64,000 bases of DNA from NCBI GenBank assembly GCA_025667525.1, contig CM046882.1, forward strand, positions 212,706,592-212,770,591, in the 5' to 3' direction. This document shows positions 47,375-59,143 of this stretch, in pieces. The notes beneath the pieces are model-generated. The model was not told the DNA's origin. It saw nothing but the letters and a program-made list of their open reading frames with translations, and ran no database searches. A program made the position numbers and the translations under genes. Numbering within the stretch: the first letter of the stretch is position 1; each line of letters starts with the position of its first letter. This DNA is from Glebionis coronaria (Eukaryota; Streptophyta; Magnoliopsida; Asterales; Asteraceae).

Positions 47375-50300
47375 TGATGAGACTGCTTTTATACATAGTC
47401 TCATCGTTCTTTTTGGACTTAAAATGCATTAAATATCATCAAAATACCCAAATACATGCTTGTGTTTGTTGCTTATGTATTTTAGGTACGGATATTGAGA
47501 AAATGACATAAGATCACAAGAATCACGCAAAAACGAACACGGGAAACGAAGCCGCACGATGAACCAAGCCCTAGTGAGGAATTTTCCAAAGAAAACCCTT
47601 GAAGATTTGAAGAATATTGAAGATTGGTCCTCCAAGTTTGAAAAATTGACACTTTATACCCTTGTATCTTCATAATTACAAGTTTGGTCCCTAAAGTTTG
47701 TCAAAATTACAAAAAGGACCCTTAACTTTGAAGAATTGGCAAATTTAGTCCCTCAACAAATCTAAATTGTCAATAATGGTCCTCCAAGAAGTCAACCAAC
47801 AAGTCAAAACCTTGAAGTTTGAAAACATGTCAAATTCAGTCCTTGGAAAATGAAGAATTTGCATATTTAGTCCTTGTTTCAAGTCTTTATAATATTTGTG
47901 CCAAAACTGACAACTTCCCAAAGATATTTACAAAGGAAAGGTGATTTGGGCGGTTTTAATACAAAGTGAATAAAAAGGAAAACCTTGGGGGCCATTTTTG
48001 GGAGACAAACAAACCCCACCAGCCAACCCCCCACTGACACGTCATCAAACCCGACCCAATTACCCGTTTACCCAATACCCAATACCCAACCCGGTTGACC
48101 CATTAAGTAAAATAACACGTTTAATATTAAACGTATTCTTTTTCCCCTTAAACACATTTAACCCCAATTGCTAAAAGATCAAAACACACTCGTTTTTCCT
48201 TATAAACCCTAGTTTTTTCCCCAAATTAAAAATTCAAGATTAAGACCTAATCTATTCCAGATTAGTAATTGATCATGGATTAAACCAAAACCCACTTTTA
48301 ATCTCCCATCACTCTCACTCCCTGGTCCCCAAAACCCCACCCATTGGCAAAAAGACAAAGGCAGACCAGAAGAATCAACGACTCTCAAAGGTTTCGTGTC
48401 CTCCAAACGAAATCAAACGCTCAAGATTGATTGATCCAGCCTGTCTACCACAAACGTCCAAAGGATTTGCACATGGTTTTCAAGAAGATATTCAAAAGAT
48501 GGGATCAAAGAACAGCATATTCGCATCTCCAAACAAGGGTATTTCTGGAATTTAATAGATTAGGGTTTCTTTTTATTTTCGATTCTAGAATGATCTGAGG
48601 GGATCTATAAATGAGGACCAACTTGTGGTATCCCATTTTTTTCCTTGTCTCGGATTTTATGTAAAAACCTTTTTTTTATGAATGAAAATTTGAAGTTTTT
48701 ATTATACATCCGAGTTCCATTTTAAATTTATGTTTTATGATTTAAGTTGATTGTTTTAAATTCGAGTTGTGAAGTTGTTTGTTTAAGTTAATCAGTAAGT
48801 GAGTAAAGTGTTTTCAAAATTTTTGGCTTTAAGTTATCATCAGCTTTAATTAAACTTTAGTATTGAGTGTTCTTGAAAAAAAAGAAAAAAAAAGAGAGTT
48901 TATTCAGTTATATTGTGAACTTACTGAATCAAGACCTTAGGTCTTGATTCTTGAATTTCTTTTCTTGTTTCTTAGCAGCTTTCTTATCATTCAGGGTGCT
49001 TCGGTTCAGCTGTTGAACCCCAACGAACCACCCCTCAATCTTTTATTGTCCAAGACACCCCTGCCTCACCTAGTTGTTGGTTGAGGTCAGGGGAGCTTAG
49101 CTGGCCCTTGTTGGATGCAAACAAGGGCATGTATCGCCGTCTCTTTCCTTCTTTCTTTTTTCTTATTTTTATCTTTGTTAACTGCTTAATCGTTCTTGTG
49201 AGATTTACTTGTCAAGTTGCTGGTTTATTGAGGATTGACTTTAGATTAAACAAACTGTTTGAATTTAGTTAAGTAGTGTAAGCAGTAATAGTACTTAGGG
49301 TTATTGTTTAGTTTAAACTGATAAAATTGGTGCTAGAATATGCTCACTTGGACTGTATGATTAGCTTGCTGCATTGTTTATTCTCAGTTTAAGATTGGCG
49401 TGTTTTTAACTGAGTTGCTGTTTGAACTGTTTAGCGTAAACTGAAATCTGCTTGGGTGTACTTGGTTTAATTAGCATATGCAAGATTGGAATCTAGGGTG
49501 CATGTATAGTATTAGCTTTGTTTTTGGTCTGCATATGTTGCTCACTTGTTCGTATATCATTTCCTGCTGAAATGGTTTAGTGCATCAGGTTCGATTGCCT
49601 TTTTCTTTCTTTTTATGTGCTTACTGTTTCTGCTTGTCAGTCCGTAGGTATCAAGTTAATTTAGCCGTTTATTTTTGCATGATTCAGTAGTAAGCTTGAT
49701 TTGGTTTGAAGTTGTTAAGTGCTTGAACCTGCTGGCCTGTTTGATTATCTGCTTATGTTATCAGTCCTAGGTACCTAGTTTGCTTGTCTGAATATTATGG
49801 TATGATTCCTTGTTAAGAGTTGATTTGGTTTGTATTGATTAGTACTTGCAACCTGATTGTTCCCCGTTTTTTCTTGTTTATCAGTCACTTAGTGAGCGAT
49901 TTTGTCTTGGCTAATTTCTGATAGCTTAATACACCCCCACAAGCCAACTGCAAGTGGGGGCTTTGTAACTGTCCAACAAGAACAAAACAGTTCACACAAA
50001 GGGGGCATTTGCCCACCATTACAGAACAGACAAAAAAAAAAGAAAGAAGAATTCCAGGTCTGAGACCTTTTAGCTTCAAATTAGAGGGATTTTAGGCTCA
50101 AATTGGACGTGAGTATTGGTGTTTGGGTGAGTTAAAGTTTCTGTGTACAAGTGTTTAAAAAGAAAAAAAAATATTTCAAAAATTTTTGGCGTGGCCAGGA
50201 CTCGAACCTGCGCCACCACTGCCAAAGCACACACACACTACCATCCTGCCCTTGGGTCTTTTACTGACCAAGGAAGGAAACAAAGAATACTTAAGGCAAT

Positions 50301-51448
50301 TTCATGTTGGGCTTATTTAAAAAAGCCGTGGCTTTTTAAGCCATTTGTGGCTTATTCTTTAAGCATTTTTGCCCCAATTTAGTTTTCCTAGGAAAGTTAT
50401 TCAGTTTAGGATTTTTATAAACTAAGTTTGTATTTTTTTCTTTTATTTATTTATTTTTTATGCATTTTTATTTAGCCGTAATTTAATAAATAGATTAAAA
50501 ATAGAAAACAGTAACCTTAATTTTAGGAAAAATAATTTTTAAGTTTTAATTTAATAACTTGAGGTTTACAGTTAGTTAACTTTTCAAAAACTCTTATTTT
50601 TAATTTTATTTAATTTTAGGTTTTTAATTAAACTTTAAAAATTAATATAAGATTATAAAAAGGGTTTTAGGAACTTTAAATTTCATTTTTATCTTAGTTA
50701 TAATATTCTAGGATTTTAGAAATTTTTTAGAATTTATTTTATAAACTTTTTATTTTTTGCATTATTTTATTATTATTTTATTCATAAAAATTAAAAGTTT
50801 TATTTTTAACTTTTTTTCATTTTTCCTAGATTCTAGACATTAAATTAGGAACTTTTTCACTTTCCAATTAATTTTTAGGCTTTTCAATTAATTTCTAGAT
50901 TTAATTTAAGGTTTAATACATTTTAATAGTTTTTAAGTGTTAAAAAATAGTTTAATTTGATTTTAAAATTTTTAAAAATACTTTTTAGCTTAATTTGAGG
51001 TTTACAAATTATAAAACCTTGTTTAGGGCTTTTTAATAACTAAAAGTGATTTTTAGGGCTTTAATTAGCATTAAAAAGTCATTATTTAATTAATTAAAAG
51101 GTTTTAGCGAGTTTGGATTTTTTGTAAACTCTTAGAATATTATTGGGGATTTTTAGGAATTTTTAGGAATTTTTAGGTTAAAATTTTTATTTTTGTCGTT
51201 TTTACGGTTTTACGTGAACGCCTTTTTCGTCGTAGTTTAATTTATTTTCGTAACCGTCTTTCTCTTCTAATCCCATTTCTTTCTCAATCAATATAATCAC
51301 AAACAAAATCAACTCTCAACACAACGCACTTGCCTCCTTGGGAAACGAACTTGCTTGGTCATTAGTGCTCGGTTTTCCTAAACCGACACTTAACGCTTAC
51401 CACTATTTTGTCATCCTTTTCCTAAAGGGTACAAAAACACTACAATCA
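47375..51448 (+). repeat. Athila-D 3' LTR (4074 bp)
   Basis: Starts TGATGAGACTGC and ends ACTACAATCA, nearly identical to the 5' LTR. The Pol III-like box pair is at 50198-50208 (B) and 50241-50251 (A) on the minus strand. Confidence 0.95.
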
Positions 51449-51453
51449 ATCAT
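51449..51453 (+). repeat. Right target-site duplication of Athila-D
   Basis: ATCAT, matching 35014-35018. Confidence 0.9.
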
Positions 51454-53511
51454 TCGATGAGAAGTCAAGTCTTATGTTGATCAACAACTACCAAATCTTG
51501 TCGGTAATGGTTTATCTACTCTTCAACTAATGACATTGTTACAGACACGTCTGCTAGATATGAAAGCTCATAAATCGAAATACAAACGCAAAGTTCTGCA
51601 ATATCTCAACAAAGCAATTCTTGAAGAGACACCTGCAGATACTACCGACTCTGAGTCTAACGATGAAGATGAGCTAGAAGAGGAAGATGACGAGGGTAAC
51701 GGTGAAGCGGGTGATGGTAACAACGATCAAAATGAGGATAAGGATAAAGAAGGAGATGAGGAGGAAGAAGAGGATGAAGAAGGAAAGGATAAGGATGAAG
51801 GTGAAGATGAGGACGAGGACGAGGATACAGATGATGATCAGGATGACGATGATGATAATGACAAGGGCAATGAAATCAACAAGGGTGATAAGAATGACGA
51901 CACAGGTACAAATGCCGAAGAGTTAAACAAGGATGACAATGATACGGCTACTGAGAAAGGTTTAGAGGAAACTGCAGAAAACATTGCTGACACCACAGAA
52001 AAGACGCTGGAGTCAACAGTACCAGAAACTCAGCAGGTTGCTACAGGTATATCTACTGCACCAGAATTCACTACTGATTCTCACATTGAATCTGTAGAAT
52101 ATATGCAAGCAGAACAACCGACAGAGACAATGCTTGAAGAAGAACCTCACGATGATATACCGGTGATGCAAACTCAACCTTCAACATCATCTACAGTTCA
52201 GCATGACGATGATATGGAAGTTGAAGATTTAAATGTTCCAGAACCGACATTTGCTGAATCCCTTATCATCGATGATACTATACAAGAGCAAATTTGTCTA
52301 ACAAATGCAGCACCACAGCATCCATTTGACACTGCAACTGAAATGGAGCTGACTCAATTCCTCAACAACCCTATCGATTTCTCGGCTTTTCTAAGGTATT
52401 CTCATGGGAAACCGACGATGACTCCGGATCTGATCAAAATGGCAGCTGCAAATGTGGACTTCTTTGACACGTTAAAGATCAACCATAATGAAGCAGAATA
52501 TCACCTGAATGAGCTTACAAAGGCAATGAGAGTGACAACTACAGGAATTCAGACTCCCGTGTTACGACCTCTTACACCAACGGTCATCACCGGTTCTGCC
52601 ACTATCCCAATAGAGCATTTTGTCTCTCACGATCTTGAATACCTTGAAAATAGAGCAAAGAAATATGCCACGTCACTAACAATGCTCAAGGCTGTCAACT
52701 TGGAGAATGTTCCATGGATAGAGGATAAAGTGCCTGACTCAATATGGAGAAAGAAGCTTCTCAAGTTCTATGATACGTATGCATCACTCTCACTGGAATC
52801 AAAAGAAGAAGTTAGCTTACAATCACTTCCATCGTCCTAAGAGAGGTGCTTCTATTGTCTCAGCTCACAGAATCAAAAGCATCCAAGGAGCAACCACTCA
52901 GACTGTCTTCGGTTATGATTACTTAAATGTAATCGTGTTCAAATGTACCGATGAGAAAGAATACCGCATTGACGAAAGTGATCTCCAGTACCTTCAACTT
53001 GAAGACATCGAAGATTTTTTGTTGCTATTGGCTCAAGAAAAAGTTGATCATCTATCACCAGAGATTGTCATAGCCATGAGCTCCAACTTTCGTCAATATG
53101 CCAGGAAAATAGTCATTCAAAACCGGGTGGAAGACTTTCAACTTGGAGTAGAAAGCTATCAGAAGAAGCTAAACCTATAACGTCCCCATACGACTCCACT
53201 CAGTAATTTCCATAAGAACAAGAAGGTTTACATGGGGACTACCACGCCGGAAGCGGGGATCTTTTATCCAAATGAGACTGACGTCATGCAATATATGCGA
53301 TTCTCAGAACTGCACAAATTCAGTGATGGAACGCTAAAGAATGTTCGAGATGATCTGTCGGTTCTAAATGCCAACTTACCTCTTCCGGCAGTCAGATACA
53401 CCTGGTCAACCCAGTGCAGAAAGGGAGCATCGTACGCAATCAGGAAGATTGAGGAACTTCTAAGAAAGCGCCAGTTGCTACGAAGTATAGAACGATTCGT
53501 CGGTGGACGAC
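51454..53511 (+). pseudogene. Copia-C extra 3' ORF, part 2, between the two gypsy insertions
   Basis: The frame that enters Athila-D at 35018 resumes here, with TGA at 51458 (Arg expected), then open to TAA 52838. After a frame change near 52800 the next frame runs to TAA 53178 and on to the Athila-E insertion. Parts: helical region; a very acidic Asp/Glu-rich tract (about 51640-51960); LTQFLNNPIDFSAFL, SHDLEYLENRAKKYATS and LGVESYQKKLNL blocks; and a C-terminal RFSELHKFSDGTL...RFVGGR block. It carries no recognised enzyme motif. Confidence 0.75.
53507..53511 (+). repeat. Left target-site duplication of Athila-E
   Basis: ACGAC; the right copy at 62542-62546 is AAGAC, one base different. Confidence 0.7.
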
Positions 53512-53985
53512 TGATAGGTGTGTAAACACCCATCTTTTCTACCACTTAATTACAATAATAACCGGACCAAAACGTGAATTTTATGTCTTTTATGTCAGAA
53601 TTATGCGTGGTTTGTGTTTTTGTTGTGGTTTAGGACGAAAAGGTGAAAAGTGGAGAAAACACGGGAATTCACGGGCATTTACGGACTTTTATTGAAGAAA
53701 AGGATGAAAGACGAAGTCAAGAAGTCAAAAGTGGATAAAGAACGGAAGTCCAAGACCAATTCCGAAGATTTATCGAAGAAAAAGTCAAAAGACGAAAGTT
53801 TGCTTAAAGCCGAGGAACTCAAGTCTTATTTATCGAAGAATTAAAAGACGAGTCCAAAGAAATCCCGAGCCAAAAGTCATCACATTCCAAGATTAACAAA
53901 AAGATTAAGAAGGAAGGACTTGATGGTGCAATTAACAAGAAAGGAAGGAGAGAGGAAGCTTCCTCTAACCTCTCCCCTAATCACC

Positions 53986-53993
53986 TATAAATA
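53986..53993 (+). promoter_or_regulatory. TATA box of Athila-E 5' LTR
   Basis: TATAAATA within a pyrimidine-flanked context. The counterpart in the 3' LTR is at 61236-61243. Confidence 0.65.
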
Positions 53994-54569
53994 CTCTCAT
54001 TTCCATTTCATTTAGTTTTGTTGGTGGCTTGACAAACCATTCTTCCACTTTCCTTTAAGCACCTTTATTTACTTGTTATTTAAGTACATGTTTTGCACCT
54101 TTAATTACCTTTTAATTCCAAGTAAGTTTTTAATTTGTGTTCTTTAAATTCTTGTCTTTACCTTTCTCTATCATTTAATCAAGTTCTTTTTATCAATCTC
54201 ATTCTACCTTTCTCTCTTTTTGTTTCGGCTTGAATTTCGGATTAAGCAAGGTTTTGCTTAATCCATTTGCTTATTTTGATTAAAGTCTCGTCCCTTTTTA
54301 AATTCCGCGTACGAATTAAGCCACGAGATTGACAACCTTGTGTGCTTATTTGGTACTTCGTTTTAGTGTTTTAAAGTTTTCTTTAAAGTTTGGATTTTTA
54401 AGTTTTGATTTCATTTAAGTTTCGTCTTTTAAAGTTTGAAAGATTTTAACTTTTTAGCTTATTGTTTCGTTGTGATTTCATTTCATTTAAGTTTTTGGTA
54501 CTGCTTATTAGAATAGCTTATTTTAGTTCTTGTGCTATTTACGAAGTTGTATCCATCGGAAAGTTAGGG

Positions 54570-54955
54570 TTTTCCACATTGCGACGGTTGCATATTCCAC
54601 ATTCCGATAGTGACAGTTTGGACAAGGGTTTTGCATTCCGATCCGGGATTGCGATTGGTGTATCTATTCCTCATTCCGATCTGGGGATTGCGATCGCATA
54701 TTGCGATCGCTCTTTCCGACGGCTCTTGAGGCTCACTTAGACGAAGTGCTGCCCAATTTTTCCCAGCCACATTCCGATCTAGGTGATATTCCGATAGGAC
54801 ACATTCCGATCTGGACTACATTGCGATCTGAGGTTGTTAGGTTATTCCGATTTGAAAAGGTGACATATTCCGATCTGGGTTTCTTCAACATTCCGATAGG
54901 TGGTGTGTTCATTCCGATGGTAAGGTTGATCGGAACATATTCCGATCTGGGTTAA
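54570..54955 (+). repeat. ATTCCGATCTGG motif cluster in Athila-E 5' LTR
   Basis: Roughly 17 copies of ATT(C/G)CGAT(C/A/G)TGG-like words with irregular spacing, downstream of the TATA box and so expected in transcribed R/U5 sequence. The same words appear in Copia-C. Confidence 0.8.
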
Positions 54956-55293
54956 CTTTTATGTTTTGTCTTGTTTAATTTTTAGTTTAAGTCTAATTTA
55001 ATTTCCGTCACGCCTTTATTTTTAGTCATTTAATTATTTTACCTTCCGTCACGCTTTTAAATATCGCACTTTCTTTTAATTAGATTTAGATTTATTTTCA
55101 CGCTCTTTTAATACTTGCCCTTTATTTCAACGACATTTACTTTTAAGTCTTTGCACATTTAATTAAAAACCAACCAAAAATATTTGTTTCCACCAAAGAT
55201 CAACTGAGTCACACATAGGAGCCTAGATCAATTCGATTAGACAGGAACACAACGAACATAATCTTTATACGGGCTAAAAGCCTAGTTATCAAA

Positions 55294-55308
55294 TGGCGCC
55301 GCTGCCGG
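55294..55308 (+). promoter_or_regulatory. Primer binding site of Athila-E, tRNA-Asp type
   Basis: TGGCGCCGCTGCCGG starts two bases after the LTR. It is the same primer as Athila-D, but the match is shorter. Confidence 0.8.
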
Positions 55309-55541
55309 CTCTTTTCGTAAAGATCAACAGTTTTTTGTGAGAGACACGTTGCTTTTTGGGACCCGTTCACTTGTGAACGTTATTTTTCTTGCATAAAAAA
55401 TTCAAAAAATCATAAAAAATTAAAAAATTGATAAAAATCCATAAAAATTAAAAATTTCAAAAATCCAAAAAGATTTTATCTTTATTGTGTATATATATTG
55501 TCTTTGTGTTTGGTTTTGTTTTCTTTTGTATTTTCAGGTGT
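55309..55541 (+). other. Athila-E leader
   Basis: Short AT-rich leader ending in a pyrimidine-rich, acceptor-like TGTATTTTCAG|GTGT just before the gag ATG. Confidence 0.5.
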
Positions 55542-58500
55542 ATGCGTACTAGATCTTCTAATTATCAAGAGCCCGAGCCTCAAGAAGATTTAGATATGGC
55601 AGGTGTTAACAACAATAATCAACTACCGCACCTCAATAATAATAATAACAACAACAATGCTCTTCCACAGCCCGATCTTCGGACCATGGAAGAACTTTGT
55701 CAACCAACAATGTTTGGACGAGGAGGACCGATTGCGCCGATGCAAATCAACGCTCCTGAGTTTTCGTTGAAGCACCACATGATTCAGCAAGTACAAACAA
55801 ACCCATTTAGAGGATTGCCTGATGATGATGCCAACAAACACCTCGACAAGTTCATTACTATCACCTAGAGCATGAAGTTGGCTGGTGCCACAATGGATGA
55901 GCTTCGCCTACAACTCTTTCCACATACTCTATTACATCATGCCGAGAAATGGTTTGATCGTCTCCCGAAGAATTCTATTCACACTTGGGATGACATGACT
56001 CAACGCTTTTTGTCGCGCTACTTTCCACCATCCATGGTCACAAGCCTTCGCAATCAGATCAGCGGTTTCATGCAAGATCCCGATGAATCTCTTTTTGATG
56101 CTTGGGAGCGATATAATGTCTTGATCGACCGTTGTCCAAACCACAATATGCTTCCGGTCACCTTGATCGATACTTTCTACAACGGATTGACTTTTCGAGA
56201 TCGTGATACGATCAATGCAGCCGCCGGTGGCACATTCATGAAAAGGAGACCCGAGGAGTGTAGAGAGTTAATTGAGAACATGACTACTCACCACAAGAAT
56301 TGGGATTCCTCTGCATCTTCAAAGAACAACCCGAGAGTCAATGTTTCCTCAACCTCAGCAAACCCTGAGATGACCGAACTCACCCGCATGATGACTGAAA
56401 TGAGCAAAAGTATTACGCTTCTCGCTTCAAATCAACAACAACAACAAGTTAAAGCTGTTGCTACTTTTTGTGAAACATGCGGCGGTCCTCACTCATACAC
56501 CGATTGTCCTTCGACACAAGGAAATCCGGAAAATGTGTATGCAGCTTACGGTAATTATTCACCGGAAAATTACCAAGCTAGACAACAAGGGGACAGAAAT
56601 CTGCTGAGCTACCGATCCAACAATTACCTTTCACCCGGTTTTTCTCCTCAAAACCAAAACCCCGCCAACAACTACACTAGAAGCAACCAAATCCCACCAA
56701 GAGCTTCTAATCCTTATCACCCACCCGCCCAACAAACCCCACCCAGTAATCCGGATGTTGAGGCCATCATGAGAACCCAAGGTGAGCAAATTAAGAATCT
56801 GCAGAGCCAAATTATCAATCTTAAAGGGGATATCACAAAGCAAGGAAATGAGATAAGATCCGAGCTTCGAAATGATATTCAATCCTCCTTCAGCAATCAA
56901 ACCAATGATTTGAAGAATATGCTTGCTAGTTTCTTGCCCGCCGCTCAACCTTCTACTTCAAGTTCTCTACCTTCAAACACCGTCACTAACCCGCGAGCCA
57001 ATGTGAGTGCTATTACTACTCGTAGTGGAGTCACCATCGTAGGACCACCAATCCCACCACCATCATCTACACCTCCTCCACCACCATGTATCCCTACACC
57101 TCCTACACCTAGTATTAGTGCAACATTACCGTCTCCGCCTCGACGTGATGAAGTTCCCACCAATGATCCTTCAACATCTCAACCTTTACCTACACCTGCA
57201 CCTTCACCACCCAAACCCAATATCCCTTATCCTTCTCGCTTGGGCAAGAACAAAATGCTAAACAAGGAGGACGCTCAAGTGACTAGCTATATCAAGATGA
57301 TTTCTCAAATGAATTTCAACATTAGCTTTCTTGAAGCACTTGTCCACATGCCCAAATTTGTTAAAGCATTTAAGGAATTGCTTAACAAAAAGGAGAAGCT
57401 GATTGAACTCGCCAACACACGCTTAAATGAAAACTGCTCAGCAGTTATTCTTAAAGAACTTCCGGAAAAACTTGGAGATCCCGGTCGTTTTGTGTTGCCT
57501 TGCGTGTTCAACAAAACTGAAGAATTTACTGCCCTTGCTGATCTCGGGGCTAGTATTAATTTGATGCCTTTGAGTGTTTGGAAAACACTGTCATTGCCCG
57601 ACCTCACTCCAACAAAGATGACTCTTGAACTTGCAAATCGCACTCTCGCTTACCCTGTTGGTATAGCCGAAGACGTGTTTATCAAAGTTGGCACATTTAC
57701 TTTCCCGGTCGATTTTGTTGTCGTCGATTATGAAATGGACCCTCGTATTCCTTTAATACTTGGTCGGCCATTCTTGCGAACCGGACGTGCTTTAGTAGAT
57801 GTGGCCGAAGGTGAGTTAATCTTACGAGTCGGGGATGATGCAAAAGTTTTCAAAATGGGGAAGCTTACTAGTTTAACTTTTGGAGGCCGAGAATCAGTGA
57901 ATATGATTAATGTGCTAGATGACTTTACCGTCTACGAAAATCCTCTATTCGACTCTTGCATCGATAATCCACTTTTTCATGATGATGTGGATGATTCTCT
58001 CCCTACTTTGGACGCTTCTCCCATTTATGATTCGTCACCGGTCTTTGACGCTTATGATGATGATGATTCTAGCTCAGATTCGGATGATTTTGAGTGTACT
58101 TCTGAGTATCCCGAGCTGCCCACTTTCGATGATTTTGATGAGGCCGATACTCTATCGAGCGATTCTTCACATGATGAAGATCCTCCATCATCACTCGATC
58201 CTACTTTGGACGATTATTCATTTGAGGAAGATTTCTCTGAATTTCTCAACACATACTTCCCTCATGAGAGTGATGCTCCTCCTTTTGACTTTGAAGATTA
58301 TCGTCTTGATCCTACTTTGGATTTGAAGAGCATTTTGTCTAAGGAGAAGAAACCGGTCGACACCGAAATCCGTTGCACGTATGATTTGACACCTCTTTGT
58401 CCCACTTCTGAGGACGAGGTTGTGCTTTTTTGCGGATCTTCTTCACACTCGGCTGAGCCGGAGTGCTATTTTCCCCTGAAGGAAAAGGTGTTCGATCCCG

Positions 58501-58739
58501 GTATTGAAGTTTTTAAGCCATCTCAGTATCCGCCTGATGAAATAAAAGGAAAAATCTTTGGAACCATTGAAGACAAGCTTGCACCACTTCATCTTTGCTT
58601 CTACCGTGCTCCATCACTGCTTAAGGGAACCTTGCCACTTCTCTTTTGGCTTGCCTTGTTCGCCTTAAGCTCTTGCTTAGTGATGGATGAAAACTATGTC
58701 TTTGATCCTGGTGGATTTCTTTCATGCTACTTCCATTGA
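55542..58739 (+). pseudogene. gag: Athila-E gag-protease polyprotein with C-terminal hydrophobic tail, one stop codon
   Basis: The ATG at 55542 (MRTRSSNYQEP) is preferred over an upstream hydrophobic in-frame extension. TAG at 55866 (Gln expected) is the only interruption; 1065 codons in all. Gag capsid about 55740-56290, zinc motif CX2CX3HX4C at 56469-56507, Pro/Ser-rich linker about 57040-57235, protease DLGAS at 57540-57554 with LILGRPFL at about 57760. After protease an Asp/Ser-rich acidic stretch (57940-58320) leads to a tail with a hydrophobic segment LPLLFWLALFALSSCLVM (58632-58685), then DENYVFDPGGF and the stop. No RT follows. Tail function unknown. Confidence 0.88.
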
Positions 58740-58746
58740 TGATCAA

Positions 58747-58807
58747 GATCGAGTCAGGCTAACGACTCGGTAAACAAAAACCAAGCGCTTCTTGGGAGGC
58801 AACCCAG
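58747..58807 (+). promoter_or_regulatory. Predicted three-hairpin RNA element after Athila-E ORF
   Basis: Stem 1 ATCGAGTC/GACTCGGT, stem 2 CCAAG/CTTGG, stem 3 TGGG/CCCA. Stem 2 differs from Athila-D by paired changes. Confidence 0.55.
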
Positions 58808-59105
58808 ACATCTATCTTTTTGCTTTCTTTACCATAAGTGTAGGGGGGACCCTTTTGGATTGCTATTTCCTCTCCTCACTTCTTAATCAGGGATTCGAGC
58901 ATTCAATGATCCACTCTTGATGATTCTTGACGACCCGTGATTCCGTGTTCTACGTCTTCCCGGTTCAATCCTAAACTCTTTTAGATTCACTATTTTATAT
59001 TTCTCAATATTAAAATAGGAATCTCTTTAGTTGTCTTTTCCTTAGCAAGATTTAAACAACGTGCACAATGTCCTAAGTGTAGGGGAGCTTACTCCCACAT
59101 GCTTA

Positions 59106-59143
59106 AACATTGAGGACAATGTTTATCTTAAGTGTAGGGGGGA
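59106..59143 (+). promoter_or_regulatory. Internal hairpin plus PPT-like tract of Athila-E
   Basis: A perfect 7-bp hairpin, then AGTGTAGGGGGGA at 59131-59143, which matches this element's own terminal PPT variant. Confidence 0.7.

Larger units (their letters stand above)
35019..51448 (+). mobile_element. Athila-D: nearly complete Athila-like gypsy retrotransposon, 16.4 kb
   Basis: Both LTRs, an exact 5-bp target duplication, tRNA-Asp-type primer site, one long gag-pol frame, a 1.9-kb 3' non-coding region and a terminal polypurine tract are all present. LTRs are about 4.07 kb and differ by roughly 20 substitutions and a few short indels when compared by eye, so the insertion is young. Domain order (RT-RNase H before integrase, no chromodomain), the gag CX2CX3HX4C motif and the DLGAS protease fit the Athila/Tat branch. 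Confidence 0.93.
53512..55291 (+). repeat. Athila-E 5' LTR (1780 bp)
   Basis: Starts TGATAGGTGTG and ends CTAGTTATCA. TATAAATA is at 53986-53993. About 17 copies of the ATTCCGATCTGG/ATTGCGAT motif occupy 54570-54955. Confidence 0.93.

Noticed and set aside
51530..52840. Independent acidic host protein gene
   Set aside because: The frame is continuous with the interrupted Copia-C ORF once Athila-D is set aside, so it is part of that ORF.
53650..53844. Lys-rich 64-codon ORF present in both Athila-E LTRs (also 60900-61094)
   Set aside because: It lies upstream of the LTR TATA box, starts at a non-ATG codon and has no homology signal. Its conservation follows from LTR identity.
55485..55541. 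Signal-peptide-like extension upstream of Athila-E gag
   Set aside because: It comes from a T-rich leader without an ATG of good context. The basic MRTRSS start at 55542 matches the MQTRSK start of Athila-D gag.
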